Shown: one piece after another, positions 46,721 to 56,580 of the stretch
Layout: every line of letters begins with the position of its first letter
How positions within the stretch are numbered: position 1 is the first letter of the stretch
Origin: Triplophysa rosa
Lineage: Eukaryota; Chordata; Actinopteri; Cypriniformes; Nemacheilidae
DNA length: 64,000 nt
Direction of reading: 5' to 3'
NCBI RefSeq assembly: GCF_024868665.1
Contig: NC_079908.1
Span: forward strand, 934,753 to 998,752
Made by a program: the position numbers and the translations under genes
Notes under the pieces: generated by a model
Databases searched by the model: none
The model's input: only the letters and a program-made list of their open reading frames with translations
What the model was told of the DNA's origin: nothing

Positions 46721-46947
46721 GTTAGGTGAAAGCTATATTAAAAAGATGAGATTTTAGTCTAGTTTTAAACTGACTGAGTGTGTCTGAGTCCCAAACCTGG
46801 CTGGGGAGGGTTTTCCAAAGTTTAGGAGCCAAGTATGAAATGAATCGACCACCTTTAGAAGATTTAAATATTCTGGGAACTATTAACAGACCAGAGTTTT
46901 GCGACCGCAGTGTGCGCGATGGATTGTAATCTGACAATAGTTCACAG
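46721..46947 (-). pseudogene. L2 LINE ORF2 C-terminus, piece 2
   Basis: The minus strand reads 'LLSDYNPSRTLRSQNSGLL' ... 'YLAPKLWKTLPSQVWDSD' ... 'FKTRLKSHLF', then stop. It is the direct continuation, in frame, of the piece at 52154-52348 once the intervening insertions and one target duplication are removed. Confidence 0.9.
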
Positions 46948-47235
46948 CAGGGCTGGACTGGGAAGAAAAATCCGCCCTGGCATTTTTAGTTCCGCATCTG
47001 CCCTCCATCGAATCTGTCGACGGGAGGGCATACGTGTCTTTAGCATTCGCGTTGCGTGCATTTGCATTTATAATACGTCTGTCTAAGCGGCCAACGCCTC
47101 CGTTACGGCCCCATACGATAGCGGTAATCGCATCCGTTATGGCCCTATACGTTAGTGGCCACCACCTCCGTTCCGGCCCCATACATTAGCGGCCCACCAG
47201 GAAACCGCCCGGTACGCCAGATGGCCAGTCCGTCC

Positions 47236-47407
47236 TGTGGTGTTTTGCAATTGAACCTCTAGAGGGCAGTATGGCATTAAGTGTTCATGTTGAGAAAAGT
47301 GAAGGATAACGAGAAGAAGTGTTCTGGCAGAGTGGTATCACATGTGTGAAATAAAATAGCTCGAGTATTTCCATTGCATCTTTATTGACTAACCTGAGGA
47401 CACAACA
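47236..47407 (+). repeat. 5' LTR of gypsy copy E (172 bp)
   Basis: TGTGGTG...ACAACA. Contains AATAAA-like 'aaataaaatagc'. The leader 'aattgacgacg' follows. Confidence 0.93.
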
Positions 47408-47418
47408 AATTGACGACG

Positions 47419-48705
47419 ATGAGTTCCGTACCTGCGCCTGTACCTTTTCTGCCTTGCAGTGGAGAGCCTGCGATTCCTTTCGGTACGTGGCGGAAAATGT
47501 TTGAGAACTATTTGCTAGCCATAAATGCTACGGGGCAAGCATGGCCTGATGCCAGAAAACATGCTATCTTGCTACACAGCATGGGTACTGAAGGTCAACG
47601 GCTGTTTTACACCATACCTAATACTGTAACTACGTTCGATGATGCAATGGCAGCGTTAGAGAATCATTTTGTGCCTAAAGTCAACGTAGTGGTGGCGCGA
47701 CACCGCTTTCGGCAACGTTCTCAACGTGCGGATGAAACGATTACACAGTTTTTGACTGCTTTGCGAGACTTGGCCTCATTGTGTGCATATGGTGACATGG
47801 AGAGTGAGATGATTCGGGATCAGCTGGTTGAACGATCATACGCCCCAGCAGTGCGAGAAAGACTACTGTTAGAGCTGTCACTGACGCTGGATTCTGCTAT
47901 CACGATTGCGAGTCAGGTGGAATAAGCACTATCGAATTTGAATATACTGGCTGCGCAAAGCTCAGTTCAAGCTGTGCCATCCAAAACCTTCCGTCATCAT
48001 AAGACGAGCATGCACCGTCCTGTTGGAGCAAAACCTGCTGCCAATGCCATACAAGGAGCGACTCGCATGTGTTACAGTTGTGGAACTAAAACCCATCTGG
48101 CTAATGCGACTGATTGCTCTGCTACTCGGGCCAAATGCCGTTCTTGCGGAAAAACTGGACATTTTTCTAAGGTATGTCGTTCTTCTAAGGATGTTAGAGA
48201 AGTAGTCCCTGAAGTGGTTGTCCTCTTTACAGATACTACTACTGTTTCTGCAGACAAGCTATTATGCAATGTTCAGATTACTACTACAGAGGGACAGTCC
48301 GTTGACACGGAGTTAGTTGTGGACACAGGCTCATCTGTGTCAATTCTGCCTGAGGTCATTTACAACAGATACTTTAAGGACTGTTCGCTTACTGATCCTA
48401 AAGTGAAACTGGGTACATGCTTGAAAGAGGCCATTCCGGTCCTCGGATGTTTACGTTCGGACGTTTCACTGAATGATGCTGTAACTTCTGCTTGCTTCTA
48501 CATTGTCAAAGGTGGCTCTGCCCTAATGGGTGTGGATTTAATTCGAGCTCTGAACTTCTCTTTCCATTTCGGTGCTGCACCTAAATCAGACGAATTACAT
48601 GCAGTTGTAGCTGTGACCTCTCCAGCCCCAGATGCTTCCGGGGGTTGTGTGAAAGGCTTTGTTCATAAACCTACAGTCAAACCGAATGCTACACCGGTAC
48701 GTTAG
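47419..48705 (+). pseudogene. Gag-protease of gypsy copy E, one nonsense codon
   Basis: ATG 47419 (11 bases after the LTR) opens a frame broken only by TAA 47923-47925 before it resumes to TAG 48705. Gag: 'TWRKMFENYLLAINATG', 'RHRFRQRSQRADETITQFL'. There is one regular CCHC knuckle ('CRSCGKTGHFSKVC') and one irregular ('CYSCGTKTHLANATDC') near 48067-48180. Protease: 'LVVDTGSSVSILP' near 48316 has the D-T-G active site. The frame ends by frameshift near 48700, where the RT lead-in begins in another frame. Confidence 0.9.
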
Positions 48706-51700
48706 AAGTTACGTCGGCTTCCATTCTCAGTATGCCAAGCTGTTTCTATTGAGCAAAGGCATTATTGAAAAAAATGATTCATCCCCGTGGATCTCCCCTA
48801 TTGTCGTAATGGCAAAGAAAGACAGAAAAATACGTTTATGTGTGGATCTGCGTGAACCGAATAAGGCACTCATTGTGGACAGTCACCCTCTGCCACACAT
48901 GGACAAACTCTTACATGACCTTAGGGGTGCATCAGTATTCACTACAATTGATCTCGCGGCTGCGTTCCATCATCTTCCCTTACATGCCGCTTGCCGGGAC
49001 ATCACCGCTTTCATCACACACGACGGCCTCTTCAGATACTGTCGGGTTCCATATGGCCTTGCTTCTGCACCGGCGGCATTTCAAAAGATGATGGAATCTG
49101 TTCTGAAGGGCGTGAGGGGAGTTCGGAACTATTTGGATGATGTCATTGTGTACGCTGCTACGCAGGATGAGCATGATGCAACACTGCGCACTGTCATGCA
49201 ACAGCGACAAGTGCAAGTTCAGACAGACTTCTTTAGAGTTCTTAGGGCACGTCGTTTCGAAAGACGACATTTCTCCCGATGATGAGCACCTATCTGCGAT
49301 CATTAACGCCCCTGCACCACACGACATTGCTTCCTTCGCTCGTTTTTGGGACTGATATCGTGGTACAGCAAATTTCTGCCTAATTTTGCTTCTACTGCTG
49401 AACCATTATGTGCATTGTTGCGAGATGTATCGGAGACTACATTCGAATGGACTGTGCCTGCTGATCGCAGCTTTAAATAACTGAAAGATCTGCTTTCTAA
49501 AAGTCCAGTGCTCGCGCTGTTCGATCCATTCCTTCCCACTATAGTGTCAACAGACGCTTCTGATTATCGGCTGGGGGGTGTTGTCGCGACTCTGCCTTAT
49601 CTTGTCATGGTTTTCTTAGTCTTGTGGCAGAGTCGTGACAAAACCTTATGTTTTGTGTGAGAAAGCCATGGGGTGTTTATCTTTTGACATTCCATGTGCT
49701 TTCTCGTGTCCTGTCATTGGCCCCGCCCCTCTCGTTTCCCATATTGCCTCCCTGCCGTGTCTTATGTTTTTCACCTGCCCCTCGTTATCTTCCTTTGTTT
49801 GTCACCCTTTAAAATGCCCTCATGTTTCATTGTCTTGTTGCTCGTGCATTGCGTTCTACGTAACTTTGTATCCAGTGTGCCACCGTTGTGTTTCCCTGTC
49901 TAGTCAATGTACCTTGTTCCTGCTGTGAGTAAATGTTTATCTAGTTCATGTCAGTTTAGATTTAGTGTTCTGTTAGTCTAGTTAGTAGTTTATTGTTCCT
50001 GTTAAGTCTGTTATTCTTATTCCCCTTGTCTTTGTTATTTTACCCCCGCGTGGGTTTTTGTTTTGTGTTTATTGTTTAAATAAAATCTCTGTTAACCCCT
50101 TCAACCCCGCCTGCCTGCAATTGGGTTCTTCCTGTAAATTCATGACAGGTGTTTTGACACAACTCCACAAAGACAATGTTGAAAGGACTGTTGCGTTTTC
50201 TTCCAGAACTCTTACGGCTGCTGAAAGAAAATACTCTATGGTCGAGAAGGAAGCGCTGGCCTGTGTGTGGGCAGTAGAAAAGTGGCGGCTGTACTTATGG
50301 GGTCGACACTTCACGCTGAGAACTGACCATCGTGCACTCACTACATTGCTGGCGACAAAAGGCATTGGCCGTGCGGGATTGTGTGTCGCTCGGTGGGCGG
50401 CGCGCTTGCTTTGCTTTACTTATGATGTCATATACCACCCTGGGACTCTTAATTGCGCTGCCGACTGTTTATCCAGATTACCATTGCCAGCACAGTCGGA
50501 TGATTCCGTGGAACCAGACATGGTTGCTTTTGTGTCTGGCCTACCTACTTTCTCTTTGGAGGATTTTTGCTCCTTTGGAAGTCTGTTCGGAGTTGGCCTT
50601 ACTGCGTGCACAGATTGGGCGGCGCTGGCCAAAAAATTGTCAGGAGCTGGATCCATTGCTGGTGCCTTATTTTCGTATTCGGGACAAACTGTGTGTTGAT
50701 GGTGCTCTAGTGAGGAGAGGGGAACATCGTGTCATCGTTCCTTTTACATTACGCACGAAACTGGTACACTTGGCGCATGAGACGCACCAAGGGATCGTCC
50801 GTACCAAACAGAGGCTGCGTGAATTATTCTGGTGGCCTCAAATGGATGCTCAAATACAGTCTACGGTCTCCTCTTGTCTAACCTGTCAACTAAATGACAA
50901 ATCAGCTAAACCAGCCCCTGCACCTCTTCAGCCTGTCAGCTTTCCATCGGAGCCGTGGCAGAAACTGGGAATTGATATAGTGGGACCTTTTGAGTGTGGA
51001 CCGTCTCACTGCCGTTTTGCCATCTCTCTAGTGGATTACCATAGTAAGTGGCCAGAAGTGGCATTTACCCCAAATGTTACTGCAGAGGTAGTTACCAAAT
51101 CCTCAGGGTGTCATGACCGACAACGGCCCTCAATTCCTGGCCACGGTCTTTGAAGATTTTTTGAAAGAGAGGGGTATAAGTCACATGTGTAGTTCCTTGT
51201 ACTACCCCCAAGGGAATGGTGCTGTGGAGCATTGGAACCGAGTTCTGTCAGAATGCATCCTTTCTGCTGTACAAAGAGGGCTACCGTGGAAACAGGTAGT
51301 GACTGAGTTTTTGCAAACCTACAGAGCTACACCACACAGTACTACTGGAGTGTCCCCGTCTGAACTCCTGCACCATCACAGCGTACAAAGCTGAATGTCT
51401 TTCCTGTGGGCCCCAAGAGTGACAAGTGTGCTCAGGTAAAAGCTGCTGTGCGTACCAAACAACTGAAAAGCAAAATGTACACAGACAGGAAACAGGGAGC
51501 TAAGTGTCACACTTTCTAAACAGGAGACCAGGTGAGAGTTAAAAAGCCTACTCATGTGGGAAAAGGAGTTCCCAAGTTCTCGCCACCCCTGGAAATTGAG
51601 AGACAAATTGGAAACAACACTTTTGTGTTGAGTGACAACAAGAAATGGAATGTTTCCAAAGTGACACGTTTCACAGGCCCTGCTGTCATTCAGCGTGATA

Positions 51701-51735
51701 ACTCACAATCACAGGGGACATTTGAGGAAGAGTAG
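48700..51735 (+). pseudogene. Pol of gypsy copy E (RT, RNase H, integrase), split by a solo LTR
   Basis: RT from 'GIIEKNDSSPWISPIVVMAK' to catalytic 'RNYLDDVIVYA' near 49120-49150; a deletion and frameshift follow at about 49205. 'STDASDYRLGGV' begins RNase H at about 49548 and is cut by the solo LTR. It resumes at 50148 ('FSSRTLTAAERKYS', 'RTDHRALTTLLA'). Integrase: finger 'HLAHETHQGIVRTKQRL', 'CLTCQ', then 'LGIDIVGPF', 'MTDNGPQFLA' and 'NGAVEHWNRVL' supply the D,D-E residues in three frames. The C-terminal 'WNVSKVTRFTGP' ends at 51735. Confidence 0.9.
49582..50147 (+). mobile_element. Solo LTR, TGTCATG family (566 bp), inside RNase H of copy E
   Basis: TGTCGCGACTCTGCC...CATGACA, duplication ggtgt at 49577-49581 and 50148-50152. 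Removing it restores the RNase H reading across the junction. It carries the 5' hairpin (49582-49596 with 49626-49640), 'ggccccgcccctctcg', 'gcgtgggtttttgttttg' and AATAAA near 50082. Confidence 0.93.
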
Positions 51736-51970
51736 TAGAGTGAGTAGACCACCTGCGTGATTGAAGGACTTTGAATTGGAGTAAATGCATGAGACAAATG
51801 TTGTTGGCTGTGGCTATAACTGTGTTCATGTTTGAATTATACTTCTGAAATGTTGTTGTATTATAATGTTCATCTACCTGAATTAAGGCTGTAATTGTTG
51901 GTGTATATATACACACATAAGAGAATTAACATATATGTGTTATGAAGGAATCTTCTGTTAAAAGGCGAAA

Positions 51971-52137
51971 TGTGGTGTTTTGCAATTGAACCTCTAGAGG
52001 GCAGTATGGCATTAAGTGTTCATGTTGAGAAAAGTGAAGGATAATAAGAAGTGTTCTGGCAGAGTGGTAACATGTGTGAAATAAAATAGCTCGAGTATTT
52101 CCATTGCTTCTTTATTGACTAACCTGAGCACACAACA
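51971..52137 (+). repeat. 3' LTR of gypsy copy E (167 bp)
   Basis: Matches the 5' LTR; a short purine tract 'aaaaggcgaaa' precedes it as the plus-strand primer candidate. Confidence 0.93.
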
Positions 52138-52153
52138 CGTCCCTGGTTCACAG

Positions 52154-52348
52154 AAATACTGGGGCGCTAGACTATTCAATGCTTTATAAGTTATTAGCAG
52201 GATTTTGAAGTCTATTCGGAACTTAATAGGCAGCCAGTGCAATGATGACAGAATTGGGCTTATATGGTCAAATTTATTTGATCTAGTGAGTACTCTGGCT
52301 GCTGAATTTTGAACCAGTTGGAGTTTATTCAGATGTGCTGCAGGATCT
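52154..52348 (-). pseudogene. L2 LINE ORF2, piece 1
   Basis: The minus strand reads 'LQLVQNSAARVLTRSNKF', 'SPILSSLHWLPIKFRIDFK' and 'LAPQYFCE', then continues at 46939 downward. Upstream coding is lost where the LINE at 52349 begins. Confidence 0.9.
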
Positions 52349-55281
52349 AAGATGGCGCCGAGTATGGCCGCCGTGTTGCGAGCTCCTACCAAACTTTGCA
52401 GTTTTTCATGTGTTTTACGGATTATTTCGCTGTTTTTCATACTGGATGTCTACACTCTTATTGCCTACGAAGACACACACTATTAGAAATCGGCTCCTCC
52501 GTCGCACATCGGAAACCGGACTTTGAGTTCTGTAATGCCGGCGCTTTGTTTACAAACACCGCAGCAGAGCCCTTTGTCTGGGCCACACGACTGCGACGAC
52601 GGACATGCAGCCGAAAAAGAGGGAAGAGAGCTGGCGTCCTTGTCAGACTGAGACGTCGTGCCTTTCGGCCTCCACTCCCTACGATTCTGCTGACCAACAT
52701 TCAGTCACTGGACAACAAACTCTGCGAACTGCGGGTGTGTATCTCCTACCAACGAGAAACAAAGGACTGCTGCATTATCTGCCTCACAGAAACCTGGCTA
52801 TCTGTGGAGATTCCAGATTCAGCCATCGAACTCTCGAGATTCTCCGTGCAATGCACGGACAGAATGAAAGAGCTAACAGGGAAAAGCAGAGGAGGGGGTG
52901 TTTGATTCTTTATTAACAACTTGTGGTGCGATGAGAGGAACATACACTCTGTTAGATCATTCTGCTCCCCTGATTTGGAATACCTCACTCTGCTGTGTCT
53001 ACCATACTTGCTCCAGCGGGAATTTACAGTGGTCATATTCACAGCTGTTTACATCCCCCCTCAAGCCAACACAGAACAAGCACTCAAGGACCTGTACGGG
53101 AGTATAAGCGAGCAGGAAACCGCACACCTAGAGGCAGCGTTCATTATAACAGGGGACTTTAACAATGACAACTTCAGGAAAATAGCCCCAAAATACTTTA
53201 AACACATCACCATAAACACTCGTGGCAATCGTGTTTTGGATCACTGTTATTCTCCCTTCCGGGATGCCTGAAAAATCCCTCCCCTGCCCAGCATTTGGCA
53301 AATCAGACCACTCATCCGTTCTGCTCAGAAACTTAAACGGGAAGCACCCACCCTCAAGACGTTTCAAAGCTGGTCAGATCAATCGGATTCTACACTGCAA
53401 GACTGTTTTGAACACGTTGACTGGGAGATGTTCCGGGCTGCTTCTGATGACGACATCGTGGTTTACACGGGCACTGTCACGTGTTTCATCAGGAAGTGTG
53501 TTGAAGACGTGGTGCCGACAAAAACAGTTCGCATCTTCCCCAACCAAAAACCGTGGATTAATAGCGATGTTCGAGCAGCCTTATCAGAGCCCACCTCTGC
53601 TTTTAAATCCGGAAACATGGAAGAACAAAAACAAGCCAACTGCAACTTCTGGAAAACCATTAAAGCCGCCAAACGACAATACAAAAATAAAATAGAAGGA
53701 CAATTTGACACCGACAATGCAAGAAGCATGTTGCAGGGCATTATTAATATCATGATTTTAATGACTTTAAACAAAACAACCGCTGTGAACATTGCTGCCT
53801 CTCTTCCGGACGAGCTCAATGAGTTCTACGGCCGTTTCAAAGCTCATAACACCGAGAGAGAGCTCCCGCGGCCGACGTAGAGGCGGCCACTACAATCTCC
53901 ATCTCTGTAGCGGATGTAACACGCTCTTTCCGCCGGGTGAACATCCGAAAGGCTGCTGTTCCAGATGGCATTCCAGGCCGTGTACTTAAAGCATGCGCAC
54001 ACCAACTAGCGGTAGTTTTAACAGACATCTTTAATCTCTCCCTCTCTCTGTCTGTGGTTCCCTCATGCTTTTAAACAGCAACCATCATGCCAATTCCAAA
54101 GATAGGTAAAACCACTTGTTTGAATGACTGGCGTCTTGTTGCTCTGACACCCATGTTCAGCAAGTGTTTTGAGAAGCTGATCAAAAACCACATCTGCTCT
54201 GTTCTGCCTGCCTCACTTGACCCTCTGCAGTTTGCATTCAGGAGCAACCGCTCCACTGATGATGCCATTGCTTTCACCCTACACACCGCTCTCTCCCATC
54301 TGGACAGTAAGAACACCTATGTGAGAATGCTATTTGCAGACTACAGCTAAGCATTCAACCCCATAGTGCCTGCTAGGCTTGTTATGAAACTCCAGACTCT
54401 GGGCCTAAACGAATCTTTGTGCAGCTGGATCCTGGACTTCCTGTCAGGCAGACGTCAGTTGGTCAGAATGGGTAACATTACCTCATCTCCGCTGGTCCTC
54501 AACACTGGTGCTCCTCAGGGCTGCGTTTTCAGCCCACTCCTGTACTCCCAGTACAGATGACTGTACAGCCACACACAGCTCCAACGTCATCGTCAAATTC
54601 GCCGATGACACGGCGGTGGTAGGCCTGATCACTGACTACGGTGAGACGGCCTACAAAGAAGAGGTGCATGCTCTGACACGCTGGTGCCAGGAAAACCACC
54701 TCTCACTCAACACCAACAAAACCAAGGAGCTGGTGGTGGATTTCAGGAGACAGAAGAGAGAACACACCCCCATCATCATTGACGGGACACCTGTGGAGCG
54801 GGTCAGCAGCTTTAAGTTTCTAGGAGTCCACATCTCTGAAGACCTCACATGGGCTGCTCAAACAGATGCAGTGCTGAAGAAGGCACAACAACGCCTCTTT
54901 TTCCTCCGGCGCCCGAGGAAATTTGGAATGAGTCCCCACATCCTCCACTCATTCTACACCTGCATTGTGGAAAGCATCCTGTCGGGCTGCATCACTGCCT
55001 GGTATGGAAATAGCAACAGCAGAAATAGAAGAGATCTACAAAGGCTAGTGCGAACTGCCCGCCTCACGGTAGGAGGTGAGCTTCCCTCCCTCCAGGACAT
55101 CTACACCAGGCGGTGCATGAGGAAAGCCCTGAGAATAATCAGGGACTCCAGCCACCCAAGCCATGGACTGTTCTCTCTGCTGCCCTCAGGCAGACGGTTA
55201 CGCAGTATCCGATCACGCACAAGCCCACTGAGGGACAGCTTTTTCCCTCAGACTATCAGGCTACTGAACACTCAGAACTAG
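52349..55281 (+). pseudogene. Endonuclease/RT ORF of the second LINE
   Basis: Endonuclease blocks: 'ILLTNIQSLDNKLCELR', 'CLTETWLSVEIPDSAI', 'FTAVYIPPQANTEQAL', 'IITGDFNNDNF' and 'GKSDHSSVLL'. A linker with 'QKPWINSDVRAALSEPTS' follows. RT: '[20 protein letters not shown]', '[19 protein letters not shown]', '[17 protein letters not shown]', catalytic 'KFADDTAVVGL' (54600), 'LSLNTNKTKELVVDFR'. C-terminus: 'SLQDIYTRRCMRKALRI', 'SHPSHGLFSLLPSGRR'. About six frameshifts or stops, for example near 52903, 53270, 53878, 54350 and 54557. The final stop TAG 55279-55281 is made by the hAT insertion. Confidence 0.88.
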
Positions 55282-55971
55282 TGCTGTAGTACTCGAGTCC
55301 GGACTCGAGACCTTTTTTTATGATCTCAGACTTGTCTTGGACTTGTTGGTATTTGCTCTCGGACTTGTCTCGGACTTGGTCATTGATCTCGCCAAATGTT
55401 CTAGTTGGTCTCGACCGAGTCCAGCTATATACAGTATATATTTTTTCTCCTTCAAAACAAAACATTGATAGAGCATGCTTCTTGTGATCTGAAAACTGTT
55501 GCAGACTCTTGACTCAAGAACGAGAGCCGCGTGTGTTCATAAGTTCTCTCTTCACACAGCAGTTCAGTTCAGTTCAGTGTGTGCTGTTGGTGTAACTAAA
55601 TAACTCCGGTATATTGGTTCAAGTCCTCGGGACTGTCATGCATGTGTAACCCCTGTAACTTTCACACTAAGGATGTTAGTGAGTGTTGCATTAATTTGGT
55701 ATTGCCCTTTAAGAGGGCAGAGCTAGGGTGTGCATGGAGAGAGCGTATCGGAAGAAAAATGCGATGAGAGAATATGCGTAGCGTGTGAGAATAGATCCAA
55801 TCTAACTTGATAAAGATTTTATTTGACTCTTATTGGAACATTTTCTTTGGGTTTATGTTTACCGTTAAATAATCAAGCTGAGAAATTTATGTGATATACC
55901 ATTGAGAGAGTTGCTGAAGTTGAAGATATATTCCTCATTTCTTTGTATTTCCAAGATGTTCTGGTGAGTGT

Positions 55972-56548
55972 TGTCATGGCTCTGCTTCCTTAGTCATGTT
56001 TTTCTTGGTCCTGTAGCAGAGCCATGGCAAAGCCCTAGGTTATTTGTGAGAAAGCCATGAGATGTTTGTTTTTTTGACATCGCATGTGTTTTCTCATGTC
56101 TTGTCATTAGCCCCGCTCCTCTCGTTTCCTTGTTACCTTTCCCTGAGTGTTTTATTACCCACACCTGCCCTGTGTCGTTATCCCTCATTTGTCTTACCTA
56201 TATATACCCTCTTGTTTCTTTGTCCTGTGCTCGTGGATTGTACTGCGTTGTGTATGTGCTTGTCGGAGTGTATGCCTTGTCTTCCCGTGTCCATACCTGT
56301 ATTACAGTTTTTATGCTCATGCTCGTGTTCCCGCTGTCCAGATCGTGTTTGTTCCAGTAAGTGTGTAGTTTAGTTCTTTTCCAGTGTCTTGTCAGTTTAT
56401 TTGATAGTTAGTCTATGTTATCCCTGTCTTTAATTTTATACCCCATCGTGGGTTTTTGTTTTGTGTTTTTTGTTTATAATAAAGCTCTTTGTTAACCCCT
56501 TCACCTCTGCCTGCCTGCATTTGGGTTCTCTTGCCACACACCTTGACA
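55972..56548 (+). repeat. 5' LTR of gag-only copy 2 (577 bp)
   Basis: TGTCATGGCTCTGCT...CCTTGACA. TATA candidate 'ctatatata' at 56199-56207; AATAAA in 'ataataaagctc' near 56479. The 5' hairpin is 55972-55986 with 56015-56029. Confidence 0.95.
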
Positions 56549-56580
56549 GAATATACGAGCCAGAAACGAACCCAGCAGTC

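Larger units (their letters stand above)
47236..52137 (+). mobile_element. Ty3/gypsy element copy E, both LTRs present
   Basis: LTRs 47236-47407 and 51971-52137, target duplication cgtcc at 47231-47235 and 52138-52142. Gag, protease, RT, RNase H and integrase are all recognisable; there is no chromodomain. The LTRs differ by a few events (3-bp and 2-bp indels and a few substitutions). It is a third gypsy lineage, distinct from A/C/D and from B. RNase H is split by the solo LTR 49582-50147. Confidence 0.95.
46948..52145. mobile_element. hAT-type MITE interrupted by a gypsy element
   Basis: Left end CAGGGCTGGACTGG at 46948-46961. The right end CCAGTCCGTCCCTG is split: its first part lies at 47225-47235 and its last bases at 52143-52145. 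The 8-bp duplication gttcacag flanks it at 46940-46947 and 52146-52153. The MITE body without the gypsy is about 291 bp and carries three 'cgttacggcccc'-like repeats. No coding capacity. Confidence 0.93.

Noticed and set aside
56461..56580. Extension of the gag-only ORF upstream into the 5' LTR
   Set aside because: The frame is open but lacks an ATG, and the stretch is LTR U5 sequence. ATG 56581 matches the conserved start of copy 1.
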